Source of the DNA: Phytoseiulus persimilis
Lineage: Eukaryota > Arthropoda > Arachnida > Mesostigmata > Phytoseiidae
DNA: 64,000 nt
Assembly: GCA_037576195.1 (NCBI GenBank)
Contig: CM075104.1
Coordinates: 26,552,211-26,616,210, forward strand
Direction: 5' to 3'
Shown here piece after piece: positions 38,891-52,483 of the stretch (positions within the stretch are counted from its first letter, which is position 1; each line of letters opens with the position of its first letter). The notes beneath the pieces are model-generated. The model saw only the letters and a program-made list of their open reading frames with translations. It was not told the origin of the DNA and made no database searches. The translations under genes and the position numbers were made by a program.

Positions 38891-39138
38891 CTGGAAAGAA
38901 AAGGTTGCCTGCTATTAGAGATGACCGATTGAGCGATTCGCTTCTGGAGTGAACCTTTTCCGAGCTCCTGCGTCACCGCTAGAAGCTGGAGCGGACTAGT
39001 TCGTTTTTTTGTTTTTTTTTTTATCAGAGACTCGTCAGCGGAGTTAGCTCTCACAAACAACTGACGAAAAGGGGCTGTCTAGGCGCCAGTAAAACATAAG
39101 CCCGCTAAGATTAGTTGCCACAGCAGCGGGTCGTAAAG

Positions 39139-39591
39139 CTAATTCTTCTTGGTAGTAGTCACAGAGCTAGTGAGTGAGCAGCAAAGCATATTGCGAAGTC
39201 CAGTTAGACCGCCAGGCGCACGGGCCGTCTGACGGAGTAACTGACCAACGAAGCAAGTCCCCGAGGAACTAGACCAAAGCAATAAGTCAAATTTTATGCT
39301 GGGGGATTTATTGGGCTCCAGTTGAGCGCCTTCGGATGCCCGCGAACGGACGACTCCCTGGATGGATGGATGGATGGATGCTCCGAGGTTCCGGTGGATC
39401 GCAAGGTTTATGACGATCCTCTGCCAGAGAGATACGAGAAGATGAGACGCTGGCCACGGCCAGCTGCAAAAAACTAGACTTGGAAAGATTCGATTCCTCC
39501 GCTTGGATCCTCTCCCGCGAGCTGGATCAGCCGACCAGGTGCGCCTCAAAGAGTTCGATGATTCGCCAATCATGATAAAGGCTTCGAACAC
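39139..39591 (-). mobile_element. Possible Ty3/Gypsy RNase H remnant (fossil)
   Basis: Minus-strand frame with faint similarity to the Gypsy RNase H region (PLAFFS..L, RELLAIY.A..HF). It overlaps a GGAT array at 39359-39380. Broken and old if real. Confidence 0.17.
39359..39380 (+). repeat. (GGAT)n array
   Basis: Five GGAT units in the 20 kb dac intron. Confidence 0.93.
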
Positions 39592-40381
39592 AGACGCGCA
39601 ATCGAATCATTCGCCCGGGGAGCAAACAGAGGAAAACAATGAGGGCCGACTATCATTTGGGCAATAGAAAGACTGTTTCGTGAGGGAACGAATGCACTGA
39701 GAGCGCGGTCGTTCACTCGGAATCGTTTGCTCTCCGGCGGCCGCGCTGCTCGATCTACCATTTGGTCCAAGAGCGGTAGGTTAGGCCCTAGCTTGGTGCC
39801 CGGCTGATATGAAATAAAGAACAAATAACAACTCTGCAGGCAATAGTCGTCTTTCGCTGCTGCTGCTTCCTTCTCCTCTTCGGAAATAGTCTTGCGAGGT
39901 GGTTCGATCGTAAACACTCTTTACAGGTTAGCCATCTGTAGAGTTGATTTACTGTTTGCTCCTTGTTCGGCCCCCGCTCTCGAGGATTACCGGATGAGAG
40001 CTGGTTCTTTCCCTCTTTTTCTGATCCATTCCATCCCGACTCGGTTCGTCAGGAGTGAACTCCGTTCCCGCCAGTTTTCCCTGATCGCTTCGAATTCCGT
40101 CGCTCTTTTCCAAACGCGACCACAAAGGATTCCGATGGAGCGCGTCATCGGCGGCTCCTGTCGTTCAAGGTGACAGCTCCCTAGAGTGACAAGTCATTTC
40201 ATTCCTCGTCGTCGACAGTTCGAGTAGTTAATAACATACACATATATAGCGAACACAGCCAGGAATTCGATGGGCTACAGTGGGTTCGCTGTGCATTTTT
40301 GAACCGTTTTGCCCAACTGGAGCGCGGGTTCCAATATTAGCTTTGAAGCCTATGGAATCGATGAAGCGTATTAAGCAGCCA

Positions 40382-40413
40382 AGTCAGTCAGTCAGTCCGT
40401 CCGTCAGTGAGTG
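40382..40413 (+). repeat. GTCA/GTCC tetranucleotide array
   Basis: AGTC units, then CCGT units, then AGTGAGTGAG, all in the same 4-base rhythm. Confidence 0.93.
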
Positions 40414-40674
40414 AGGTCTGTTAGCCGGTCCCTCTGTCACTTGTTGCGGAGTTGCTGATAAACTCCGCGAGACGCTCCGGACAATGCAGCGCACATGTCG
40501 AACATCTCGTAATGTTCGACGCACCATTAGACTCTGAACGAACCGATCCGGACTAGGAACATGTGGAACGTCACCAGCGACTTGCAACGAAACGAGGCGA
40601 CCGATTACATCAACTGGGCCGTACAGCGGAGTACATTATTTCAGAGGTTCTTCAATTCGTTCAAGGGTATGTAT

Positions 40675-41118
40675 TTATCGAGTGGCTCGCTCCTCCTCTC
40701 GGCGGTTGGCTACAAGCTGTGATGAAGTCGCCCAAGTAATTTTTCTTCGCGTCCAACTGAAGAAAGCACCCGATCCCTGAGAGTCTATGCCGCGGCACTC
40801 GAAACATTCTCCGGGGCTCGTTTCAAATCGAAAGCATGAGACCGAAGATGCTCGAACGAGCTCGAAAGTGGAAAACTCGAAATATGGCCTTCCGATCGCT
40901 CGTCGAGATGAGCACCGCGCGCCCATGGTAAGACGAGGTAAGTTTGAGTTAGGTACGGTGGAGGAGAAGGGCCTGCCCTCAAAGATTAATACCTCTAATG
41001 ATAGAAGGGAACCCTCTCTTGTCGGCTTGCGTGGCCCCCTGTGCTCGTGGACGGAGAAGGGGTTGTAACTCATCTGATGCTCGAGTCTCGATACATACGG
41101 GGTTAAATGTAGCGGCAA
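40675..41118 (-). mobile_element. Ty3/Gypsy RNase H remnant (fossil)
   Basis: Minus-strand stretch with EVLIFEGRPFSSTVPNSNLP, close to the RNase H motif HFR.FLEGRPF..YTDHKPL, followed by sequence in the place of the family's tail before integrase. Broken, with no LTRs seen, and old. Confidence 0.32.
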
Positions 41119-42179
41119 AACAAGATGGAATTACCCCTCTAGCGGCGGCAGTAGTAGCACAACCAGCGCCTTCGGCTGCTTAATATAACCTCGAAAAAGG
41201 ACCAAAGGCTGAAGATAACCAAACTGTGCGGTAATGCTCAGCTGACTGCTATTAAACTCCCACCGAGCGAGCGAACTGCACTCACAAGGCATGCATGCAT
41301 GCGTGCACGCATACATACAGACAACTGAGCTCAAAAAGAATCACGAATAGCGTAGCGTTCGAGATAAGTTCGGTTATTGGAGTGTTTGTTGTGGGCACAA
41401 GCCCGCCCCTCGGGTGTTATCTGTACCGAAGTCGAACTTATCTTGAGCAAGGCGTTGTCTGCTTAGTCCCGTATCGTGCATTGTTCCAAGAGTCCGCTAT
41501 ACGAACCGGAATCGTTGACATGGGACTGCGACTCATCCACAACTATTAATCAGGAAATTTTCGCGAACTCATCTTTTCGCCGATGTTATACCCAAGTGAA
41601 GTTTCCTCTCCGACTGAGGAGCTTCGCTTCGCTGTGTTCTCTCTTCCCACGAATACGGCGAGCTTACTCATCTGTTAGCGACTCTTTCTCGTCGTCGTCT
41701 GGATTCTGGTGTCTATTTTGCGGTGAGATTGGGACGCAACAGTTGTGGTTCAGGGGAGAAAATGACAAATGACTTCCCAGGAGCAGAAGAAGTCAACCGA
41801 GGTCGAAACTCTGAATCAAATCCGACGAATCTTAAGTAGAACCATTTGAATTGCATTACCCCGCTGTTTCGTTGAGTGTGGCCCGTTTCGCAAATGGCAC
41901 ACCTTCGACTGCGACGCAGGAAACTACCCAGTGCGTGCAAAGACTCCGCTCGTGTCTCGCTACCCTCTTCCGAGAACGAACAACGAACGAATTTTTCACG
42001 CCGAAGTGTCGGTCGAGAATCAGGACCAACACTCTACGAATTGTTCGAATTTGCTCTATTCATGCGTGAACGCTATCAACTCGATATTTATTCTTGGTTG
42101 CTTCTCAGGGGAACCGGATCGCATCTCACCGGAAAGTAAGCGGCCAGCGGTGAATAACTAGAATCAGCGAAGTTTCGCG

Positions 42180-42760
42180 GTGCGTCCCTTTGGGGAGACC
42201 AATCATTTGGGGAAGGAGTTACCGGTGTCAACTTCCAGAAGATCGCGATCAAACGGCGATGCAGATCGGGGCTGGCTCCCTCCGATCTGCGCATACGTGT
42301 CCGCCTGTGGTCTTCACACTTCAGTGCGGTATCGCGATGGACCGAAGAGAAAGACCGATTACCGGGCGGACACGAAGATCCGCGTGGATAATCCGTTGAC
42401 GTTGGTCTTGGAGGAGAGACAGGAGGAACCAGTGGATTCGGTATTTTTCGCTAAACCCTCCGCAACGGACCGAAGCGAGCGCTACGTTTATGGCCGGAGT
42501 CGACTGCAGCGCAGCATACGACCGAGGGATAAACCTAATTTCTCGAACGGCCCAAAGACATTCTGACGGACTGCTCTCGCATTGTATTCTCGCAGCAAAT
42601 CTCAAAACCAGTTCGGTCTCCTCCCGACCGGCCGCTTGGCCGGCAATCGGAAATCGAGCAAGCGTCTGTTGCTTGTATAGAGACGTCAGGAACAGGATTA
42701 GCGAATCATTCAGTCCTGGTCTGGCGGGGCGATGATGGCGAGCGGTCGCCCTGGCAAAGC
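42180..42760 (+). mobile_element. Ty3/Gypsy RNase H remnant (fossil)
   Basis: Plus-strand stretch with FFAKPSATDRSERYVYGRSR, matching the RNase H block FFS..LS.TE.RYS.F.REL, with a weaker match following it in the place of the HFR..LEG block. It is oriented opposite to most other pieces here. Broken, with no ends recognisable, and old. Confidence 0.42.
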
Positions 42761-44090
42761 GCTGCTCGGTCGTTTGGGCCTAACCCGGCAAACGAGCGAA
42801 CGACCTAACACAGAAATAAATCCATTGCATGCAACAATCGTAAATCAATCAATCTTCAGACGACTTGGAAGAAAACCGGTTTGCGCGCTCTGCAAATAAG
42901 AACCGTATCGGCGGGGATTAGTCTAAGTTCTGAAGAAGAAAGAGCAACTACGGGCTCGGACAAAGTCAGCTGTGTGGAAACGGATGCCTTTCGTCGTCGC
43001 CCAACCCGGCGACAGCTCTTTGATTCCGCCACCATCAGCGATGAAAACGATGATTGTTACGTCTTCGATCAGACTTAAGGCGCCGATTGTCGCTCGCTTG
43101 GCTCGCAAAACGCCTGTCGCATCTGGCGACGAGATGGCCTGCGAAATTGTTTTTGACTTTTCTCGTCCGAGGGCGCGATCTCCGGTTCGAGGATGGCAGA
43201 CGAAAACTGCCGGACTCGATTTGAAGATATTCAGACCACCCCGATGTTCGAGGCCGAACTCTTTCAGAGTTCCAGCCCGAGCTCGATCGGTTATGAGTCG
43301 AGCGAAACAGGGACGAGCGTGGACAAGTCCGCCGGAGCACAACAAGCCCGGCGAGGAAAGAACAACTGAGCAATGATATCATATTTCGGCGCTCGCATCC
43401 CGAATGAGTCGAGATGAATAGAAGAAACGGACGAACGCGATCGAGAGGACGAGCCGACCCAGAAGCCAGAAACGAAAGCTCCCTCTTCGAAGTTTCGAAC
43501 TCACAACAAGAAGTGTTTTTTCGAAGCCTGTCGAGAATGAATTCTATTTCGTTCTTTGATTGACAGATGAGTGACAATTTAGCCAGAGAGTTTGTATGCT
43601 GACGAAAAGTGAGCATTTTTGTCAAAGGGTCCGTCTGTCTTTGTTGTCCGTGTTGCAGTTCAACTGCGCAAGCTGCTGTTGCTCCTATTACTTCTATTGC
43701 CGGTGCTGTCGCTGTCCCATCTCTTACTCGGAGGAGAGAACGGTCCTCCCGTCGCCATGAGACAAGTACTTCCTTCATTTTTTTTGGCCTTAAGCCTGAG
43801 TACTTCAACCGCACACTCACACTGAGCTAGGCTTCTCCCACTCTCTAAAAGGCAGAAAAATCACGGATCGAAGCAGTTCTCCAAGGCTGTACGAGCTCAC
43901 ATTATGAAATCAACCAGCGTCATGGAAGTGAAACTTTTCAGAAAAACTGGCCGACACCAGTGATATCTGTAGATTATCTGTCAACATTACAAGTCGGGAA
44001 TGGATGGAGATCGTAGGCCGGCTATATAAATGGACGGGTGTACTTCGACATGAACAATAGAAAATCCATGTTTAATGTCGGAGGGGCAGA

Positions 44091-44153
44091 CAGCCAGTCA
44101 GTCAGTCAGTCGGTCGGTCGGTCGGTCGGGCGGGCGGGCGGCCGGGCGGGCAA
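44091..44153 (+). repeat. Compound tetranucleotide array GTCA-GTCG-GGCG
   Basis: Consecutive CAGT/GTCA units, then GTCG units, then GGCG units with a CCGG interruption. It follows the same one-base-per-block progression seen at 27.8 kb. It lies within the 20 kb dac intron. Confidence 0.97.
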
Positions 44154-44590
44154 GCAGCCAGCCAACCCAGCTCTCTTAGGGCTGAAGCCCATAAAGTCTC
44201 TTTACAACCTTAATCGTAAAATTTCACTTATAATACCATTGCTCCTATCTCCCGTTGGCAGGGCGTTAGTTGTCAGGAAGGAACTCAGGAGAACAAGAGA
44301 AGCTTCCATCAGTGACGAACACTCACATACAAGCCAGCTCTTTGAATCGAGAATCGGGAAGAATTCCTACCGGCACGCCGAGTATTCGGGATTTCCATCT
44401 ACCCTGTACGCACCGTTCCGGGAGCCATTTTAGGCGTGACTCTGTTGCGGCATCCGGATCAACCCGGGGGCGACGGTCGAAGTTAGGTATTCCGAGAGTG
44501 GCACTTCCCGAAGGAGCCGATTGGATTCCAAGGAGGTCCGAAAAGTAGCGAAATATCGCCATTTGCCTGCAAGCTTACGAAATACTCGAC

Positions 44591-44629
44591 GAGGTGCCGC
44601 ACCTTGTGGTTATAACCGTGCGGCACCTC
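44591..44629. repeat. Nested perfect inverted repeat (hairpin)
   Basis: Left arm GAGGTGCCGCAC (44591-44602) and right arm GTGCGGCACCTC (44618-44629) are perfect 12-base complements around a 15-base loop. The loop itself holds the 10-base palindrome GGTTATAACC (44608-44617), which abuts the right arm. The arms are 75 percent G+C. No adjacent T-run, so it does not look like a terminator. Function unknown. Confidence 0.85.
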
Positions 44630-44739
44630 CCCGCGAAACGGTCTCTACGCCTCGAAGTTGGAGTTCTTCGATGAACTCGCAGGAAAAACGCCTCAAAATC
44701 CTAACAGGGCTCCGCTCCATATTGATGTCGTCTTGCGAG

Positions 44740-45155
44740 TCCTGGTACTAGAGCTCCGTCGGCGCACAGCATGGTCGTGGTACAGTCTGGTGCCCCAGAA
44801 CGTCATGATTCTACCCGGACGTATCGGGCTGATGAGCGGTCCATCATTGGAAAAATTCCGGGAGACGAAATTCATCCGAATCATTAGGCACGATGACGGT
44901 TTGTATAGACATAAATTCGTGGTTTCTTCCTCACGGGAAGACAACGGTCGAGAAGACTCGTCGCTTCAACTCTCGAGATCGTGGGAGATTGTTTTGTAAC
45001 TCTTGGCCATGGGAAGAACCGCGTTCTGGGCCTCCATCGCGAGCCCATCACAATCAGACAGCTCTTAAAGGCTCTCCTCCGCAGAACGTACTTCTTTTCC
45101 GCATGCAGGTTGGACTTGAGTTCCTGATACTCAATGTCGAGATCAAAAGGTAGTT
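44740..45155 (-). mobile_element. Ty3/Gypsy RNase H remnant (fossil)
   Basis: Minus-strand stretch with RWRPRTRFFPWPRVTKQSPT and then RKKPRIYVYTNRHRA, resembling WRPLAFFSR.L...E..YS and EGR.F.VYTDHKPL of Gypsy RNase H in the right order. Broken and old. It ends near the nested hairpin at 44.6 kb, though any link is unproven. Confidence 0.35.
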
Positions 45156-45737
45156 ATGCATGGGGTCGGTTCTTCCAAACTCGTTGGCGCCCACCCCGTA
45201 GCACTGCAACATGTCTCAAAAGAGCTTGAAGTGCGTAACGCAGGGGGCCGTTGATTGAGAGATAGAATGCGATTGTATGTTTTCTCCTCTCTCCCCTTCT
45301 CTGGAATCCTGATTCCCTCCGCTACGACGTTCTAATGGATTGGCACCTGGAAGGGCCTCCTTTTGATATACGTATCTCCACCAGGCAGTAAGGCAAAAGC
45401 TCAACGAGGCTAAACGCTGAGCCATAAATAAATACAGAATAGATTCGATTGAATCCTTGGACGCCTGTTGACTGGCCTGCTGGCGAGCTAGCATGGTCCA
45501 CTGGCCAAAGCAAGCTATTCAAAATGAAAACCGCAGCGACTAAGCTTTTTGACTAGCAGTCTCTACCAGCTCCATCAGCACCGGTACCACAACCACCGCC
45601 AGCAGCACCAGCACTGGCACTACAGATCGTAAAACCATAAATTTCCGATATTCGAAACCCCGAGAGAGACGTGGCCTCTGGCTCTCTGAGTACGACCACC
45701 AGAACGGCTCGACGATTAAATAAATAAACAGATGCTG

Positions 45738-46664
45738 CTAATTCTCGAGGGTTTGTCGATTTCGAGTCGGAGTTGGTAGATTCGAAGTTCCAGATGACAT
45801 TCTATCCGATCCGAGAATCTCTTCCGGACTGCAGCAGTGGTCGTCAGAGCCTATCTCCCCTCGACTGACTTTACGGAGATTCTTAAGACGACGAGATCGC
45901 CCCAGTGGAGACTGCACTCGATCATTGTGACGCTCCTCAGTTGAATTCTGCCATCTAGCAGAGGAAAGTTGTGCAGATGAACAACGAGTATCTCTTCTGC
46001 ATTCATCCAAATAGGTGACTTGATTGACTACGACTGCTCCCTGACTACGAGCTCGCATGTCTTGTCCTCATTGGGCTCCACTCTAACAAGTGCTGCTAAG
46101 CAGGGGCGAGGCAAGAACCTTCTTGAGCTGCTTCGGGAGAGTGTGGCTGACAAAATGAGCTAGCGGCATCAGCAGCAGCCCTCGAAGGGCGAGGTATCCA
46201 AGACAAAATGTCCACCAAGACACTTGTGCACCCATCGACGATCATCGTCGCCATCATGACCAGTTTCCGTAAGCGTGGGGTCGACGAGAAGCCGCCCCTG
46301 CTTCCACTTTAGCTCTCTCACTCAGGACTCGTCCCGTTTGACCGCCAGCTGATCGAGTCTCGACCCGGAAAATGCGTCCCTCCACAAGTTGATGAGATCG
46401 TTATGCTTCTCGAGTTGCTCAGCCCCGTCACCAGGTGGCGCCACAGGATCTGATATCATGGGCTCGCCACTCGCCAAGCGATTTGTTCGCAACAGTCTCG
46501 GGGATCATTCGGAGTTGACGAGTGAGTTTGACGATCTGATTCCACAATCAGGGCAGCCTGCGTCAAATGAGCCATGGCGATCAGCTCGGGCGCAACTTCC
46601 CGATAAAGTGTTCGGCTGTCCGGTCAATAATTATGGATCTGGCTCCCCATCACAGATCAGCTAG
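45738..46664 (-). mobile_element. Possible Ty3/Gypsy gag remnant (fossil)
   Basis: Minus-strand stretch whose first part (PELIAMAHLTQAALIVESD) resembles the gag segment L.ELA..AD.I.E, followed by AEQLEKHNDLINLW like the helical segment before the zinc knuckle. The lower-coordinate part is too decayed to assign. Broken and old. Confidence 0.3.
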
Positions 46665-49600
46665 ATGAAACATGGCGTCGATAGTCGCGTTCTGTGTCCG
46701 TACTTGCTATGCCGTTTTCCTTGGGTATCTTTCCGATTCAGAGTGATTTCTCTTCGCGCCCCATTTATGTACCGTGTGGGATCCGTTTGAGCGAATTGGA
46801 CATGGCAGCACTTAGTGAGAATTGTAATAAATTTCCGTCGATTACGTCTCGCGAGCGGCTCCCTCCGCTGTGTTTTTACATCTCTTTTTTTCTCTGTCCA
46901 CCACCCACACCTTGGTCACTGACACCGATGTCCGGCGAATCGGTCGTTCAATATTGTTTTCACAAACACTGCTAAGCCCATACAGGGACAAGTGATCTGA
47001 ACGCTTCAACTGGCTCCCTCACAGTTCCCTGATGCGTTTGACGCTTGCTTCGATTCGGCATCCAGCGCTCGGCTCGCGAGCTATCGGAGCCAACCGACAG
47101 TGGTCACAGACTCCGGAGAGGCAGCCGAGCAGTGTCCCGAAGCTGAAGTTTCACTTTGTCGCCCCACATCGAACGAGCCCGGGAATGGTCGCAAACAGAC
47201 ACCCGGAAGACCCAGGTTGCATGATAGGCACGAAGTTCGTTAGTTGGAGCAAGTTGCTCGTCGGTAACTTGGGTGAGCTCGATAATTGATAGCTTTCGCG
47301 CTCTATATGCGGAGGCAGAGGCTCCAACCCAAAACGGGGCTCGTATTGAAGCTACCGAGCCAGTTACATACGATACGCTCTTACATGTTGAGAAGTGCAT
47401 TACGGAGCGTATGTTTGTGAGTGCGGCCGACTTCCTCCCGCCGACGCCCCTGTCAGATAGGTGGTAATAAAGCGGTGATAAATAAAATCTAATTTTAGCC
47501 TTGCCAGTGTGCTCGCTCCTCTGCTCGTCGCTAGTTTGGCTTCTGGAGCCGCGTTCTTGTTGAGGGGGCAAATAAATGCGAAGAGCCGCAGCAGCAGCAG
47601 CAAATTCCCACCCGAATGAATAACTCAGAGCTTACGGCTCGAGAGCTCGACTCGACGGAGGTGAGATTTCGGCGCCCTGTCACGTACTAGTTATGGCTTG
47701 TAGACGACTCCAGCGGAAAGATTCTCAATTTGTGCCTGTCTGCCCGCTTGCTAACTAGCGAAGGCAAGCTTGACAAATGAACGCACACTGCTCTCATCGG
47801 GTGGCAACTCCCCTCGTTCGAGTCTTCCCTCTCAAGTCCCGGTTTTTGTTTTTTTGCATACGGGCGCGAATTTCGATCTCAGTTGGGCACATCGGAGCCA
47901 GCACCGGAGCAGAAGTCGCTCTCGTGGCCTCTCCAGGTTGTTCACACTAGCTTGCTGGATACAGACTTCTCTGAGGGAAGAAAAAAGTGCTCGCTCCGAA
48001 CATAGCGACAGCAGCATTTCACACGTTGGTCCGGTCAACCGTAGATAATTCGATTGATCGAAGTGAAATGCGCACTCGCAGCCCCGCGTTTCAATTGGAG
48101 TAGCTCCGGCTCCTTCCCCACGATCGATGACATGACTCCGAGAAGGACAGTAGAGACGGCGACATCCACCCGGTACAGCGGCTGCCGTTTGAGCATTTCT
48201 ATTTCGGCGCTGCTCATTGTACAACTGTGGAGGCCACCTATTCATTGCGAAAACCAGTCCAACGGGCCGAGTCAGTCAGTCGTCACCGCACATTAAAGGA
48301 CTCGAGCCGCACGACAGATAAAAATGAGCAATGGGCTCGACGAACTCTTCGTAGAATTCAAGTCTACCTGTATCATTGTGCCGGCGGAAGGTGGCCGAGA
48401 ACCTTCGAGAGATGGCCGCGACCGGGACCCGAGTCCCGGCTGACAACCGACTCCGTCTCTCAAACCGATGCACTCCCCCCGAATTTGATAGCATTGGAAC
48501 AAGCATTAAATTCAAAACGATACGATCTCGGAGTTCGTTCCTGAAACGACTAATCATTGTGTCTGTCAAGGAGAGGGAGAGCTGACCAATCTGTTCTCGG
48601 TTTGGTTGTCTGCGCATACAAACTACACCGATGAGCACACATCGCCTCATTAGGTTGCGAACTCGCACTCCGCTCAGTTGTTATTGTCGGAAAATTCGGA
48701 GCCCGGTTTCGGAAGAACATGTCCGACCGCCGCCGCCGCCATTGAGCTCCGGAATATTGAGATATGTGGCAGAGACTTCGGCCAGAACTATCCCAGAACC
48801 CAGCAGATCTAGCGTCGAAGAGACGGAACAGCTCGCCCAAGAAAATCACTGCGAAGCGCAGACAGTGAATCGAACGTGCTGTCGAGATTGATATTGTCTC
48901 GGCACTCGATTAGAGTAGAGGAACACGATCATTAAAAGCAAACTTGCGACCGATTGTTGGCGCCCAACGACAGATGTCGCAACACAAGGCGACGATTTTG
49001 AATAAAAACTTCTATTTAACACGGATTACCCGTCGGCGGCTAGCCAGCCAGGCGAGCAACAATGTTCGTATCGTGGTTGCTTGGCTGGCTTGCTGCATGC
49101 AAGTTCAGCTTTCCCTGTCTTTTGAGACTCATCCTCAGATTAACATCGTTGAAACACGATGTAGTGAAAGAATGAACGATAAAAAAGAGGGAAAGAGCAG
49201 CGAGTAGCACAAGCGTTAAGCCAGATCTGAAACAGCCAAGTCGGAGTGTTCGAGTTCTCAACTCAGCCTACTTCGGACGGCGGAACACGCTCATCGTTTC
49301 GCCTGGTCGTTTCCCGAACAGTTGGAAGAATCTCTCGACGATTTCCGCCTCCCTCGGAGACGTTCCCGCCCGATGGGTGAGGCGACGCGTCGCGAAAATC
49401 ACTCGAGACACTGCCGATTCAACCACTGCGTACTCCGAGAAGCTTCGATATGTCTGATAAAAGATCTTGAAAGATGTGGAGATCAGCGGTGGGCGATGTG
49501 TATGTAACTCGAGAGCTGGTACGGGGTCACCTCACATGTGACAGGTTGCTTGCTCGCTTTTCTTGTTGCGTTGCTGGGTGTTCGGTTGGTTCCTCGGTCG

Positions 49601-50584
49601 GTCGGTGGTTCGCGATCGGGCGCTAGGTCGAGATCCGAGACACGGCCAATCTGCCACGGGAAGACAACAGACTCGCAAAACACAAGCCGACATTCAATTG
49701 AGGTCAGTCAAACGTTGTTCGTCTCGGGTTTCCCCTGCCGCAAGGAAGTGCACACAAATCCCGCAAGTGTCACTGTCTCCAGTGGGAGCATACCGATCCC
49801 GAGCGCTGAGAGATTCGCCGTCGCCACATCCGGACGCCGTTCAGGTGCGACGGGGAGCGATCCGGTTGGACACCACGGGTTCCTCAACTCTTCCCGAGTG
49901 AGGTGCGAAGGTAAACAAACAGCCAAAGCGCAGTGATCGGAATCGCCTCACCTATTACAGACAAGGGTTCTGAATGAGTCGTTCTTATCTCCATCTGGAT
50001 CGTCGTCCCATTCGATACTAGAGCTCAGCACAACTCGGCCATAAAGTTTTCATTCTGAAGGAGATAAACCTCAAACAGCGACAACAATTGGGAGGGATTA
50101 CTTTTCCGTTACGCTCCGCAGACGAACGACTGGCGTAATGACTGACTGTGCGTTGATGTCACTACACGACTCGTACGCGGCACGGAGAGACCGCAGTCAT
50201 CAAAAAGAGAAGACAAAAGCTACAAAAAGTTTCGAATTTACGACTTTGCCCACATTGTCCGTGATACTTACGTCTCGTCTGGAGAAGCGTGTCGATCGAC
50301 AGGAATTGTTTCTCTTCTCTTTCCTCAACCATTCAGCAAACGATCTGTCTGTGGTTGCGATTGAACGAACGTACAGTCGGATTTAGAATTGGGCGGGGAA
50401 GAATCAGAAGAATCCTAACGGAGTCACTGACAGCCACTCGCCGAGTCAGTCAGTCACTTGGTCAGCCAGCCAGCGAGCGGCAACAGTATCGGAGGGGAAG
50501 ATGCAGTGGAGGCGGTTGAGCGTGCACGCAACAGCACTCTTCAGGTCGTAAATGGCTCTGCCTTTCTCCTGTCTGGAGAGAAAT

Positions 50585-50611
50585 CACGCACGCACGCACG
50601 CACGCACGCAC
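50585..50611 (+). repeat. (CGCA)n array
   Basis: About six perfect CACG units in the 20 kb dac intron. Confidence 0.95.
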
Positions 50612-52410
50612 TCGGTCACTCACACACATGCGTAGATTAAAGTAAGGGAGGAAGACGAAGCAACAGAAGAGGAATAACGAAAGCCCTCAGCTGACCCCGA
50701 CATTAATAAAGATGCCCCCTCTTGACTCTACTACCACCGCGGCCGTCTGCACCGTGATCATCGCAACTACTTCAGCCTCGGGTCGGCTGGAGGTGCGTGA
50801 GGGGGCCTTGCTACAGAGTTTCGGATCGGAGGCAGGCAGGCGAACGAGCCAGGAAGCAGGTAGGCGAGTGGGCAGATTTATGTCTCCGTCAAACTCCTGC
50901 TCGCCGGCACGACGGCATCATCTTCATATGGCTCCGTCTGTCGGTCGGTCGCTTCTCGATTCTGTTTCCCTGCATCGCTTGCCCCGGCGGTCAACAACAA
51001 CGGATCCCTTTGCCGCTGAACACGAAAAGACCTGCAGTCGCTGCGGCAAGCCGGATGGAGGGTCCAGACAGTCCGCTAGCCAGTAATCAAGTCGCTACAC
51101 AGCGGAACACGAATCGCTAATAAAACTATAAAACGTCAATGCCACATTTATTGGCAGGACCAGCCGGTTGTCTTGCTTGCTCGTTCGCTATTCTGATAGC
51201 ATAATCAAAAGCCATAGCGGTGGCGGTAGCAGTCATAATCGACGACACCAACAAAATCAACGACCTGGAAGAGATTCGGTGTTCGCTGCCTATTTGATCG
51301 GCGAGCCGTGAGAAACATTCTTCTCTCCGGAACAGGCCTGCTCTCGGAAACGCTGAAGTTTCCAAGAGTGGCTTGGCAGCGAGTCACCGCCCAAAACTGA
51401 AGAAGTCACTATTATGTTTGTAGGGGTTGGCTCTCGGTAAATGTCATTGCTGCGGCGAACGTTGGTTGGCTGATATTTCGTGACGAGCCCATTCCGACTG
51501 ACTGACTGAATGACTGTGAGTGGGAACAACAACCGTTCGTGTGTGACTGCCTGTCTGTTCGGCAGACGGTTGTCGTGCCGGACCATCCTACCACCACACA
51601 GCGCTGGCACTATTATCATAATCGTGCTCGTCACATCGATGCTCCCATGATTACGAATGACTCCAACAAAGAGAGCCACAGACGAGGTGGATTGGACCCG
51701 ACCGGAGCTGAGAAATTATTCGGAATCGTATCGATGATGATGCCTAACTCGTAGGGCGAGGACTCGATTGATGAGAGCGTCTCGCCCGATCCGTGACGGC
51801 GGTGAGTTCTCGCCGCGTCTTCGAATCGGACTCGAGCCGATGCAGGAACGGACACATCATTAGAAGTCGACGGCATCGAAAGAGCAATTGGCATCGAGCA
51901 ATGGAACCGCGCAAGTTGTAGGCAAAGAGCCGAACGACCGAGCGATCGATGTACGGACGGACGGACCGAGGGAACAGGCAGATATCACGACGAGCAAAGC
52001 AGCGAGCGACGCGGCTCTCAAGGATGTTTCATTTGGCTTTTTTCTTCTGTTAATGTTTGTGTCACGACACAAACAAAAAGTCCGCCTTTTTTCTCCTCCG
52101 TTTCCTCCTCATCGGCCGTTGCGTTGCGTTGCCCATTGGTAAAGCGACGTCGATAAAACTCTGTGTGTACGTATGTATCCTGCGATCACAGCCGTCGGTC
52201 GGTCGGTCCTGCCAGCCTATCTATCGCTTTGTGCGTCGTCTGTTGGCGTCATTTTCTCGAGCGGCGTCGGCTGCTTCTGAATCCGAACACGAAATGGAAG
52301 TACGGCTCTCGGATTTATTGAGCATTGTTATTTGAAAACACAGCCCGCAACGGACGACAATGGACGTTCCCTAAGAAACAGTCCGGCAATGAAGCAGGCG
52401 GCCAGGCCGA

Positions 52411-52430
52411 CAGGCAGGCAGGCAGGCAAG
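52411..52430 (+). repeat. (GGCA)n array
   Basis: Four to five GGCA units, followed about 35 bases later by an (ACA)n run at 52465-52483. Confidence 0.9.
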
Positions 52431-52464
52431 ACGACCGGCCGGCTAAGAGGGAAGCAGACATTCC

Positions 52465-52483
52465 ACAACAACAACAACAACAA
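52465..52483 (+). repeat. (ACA)n run
   Basis: Six ACA units. Confidence 0.9.

Noticed and set aside
43035-43820. 261-codon minus-strand frame, the longest in the window
   Set aside because: Arg/Ser-rich translation without a domain, no splice-compatible neighbour, and equally open frames on the other strand.
44020-44040. TATA-like sequence (CTATATAAATGG) as a promoter
   Set aside because: No coding sequence follows and such strings recur by chance in this window.
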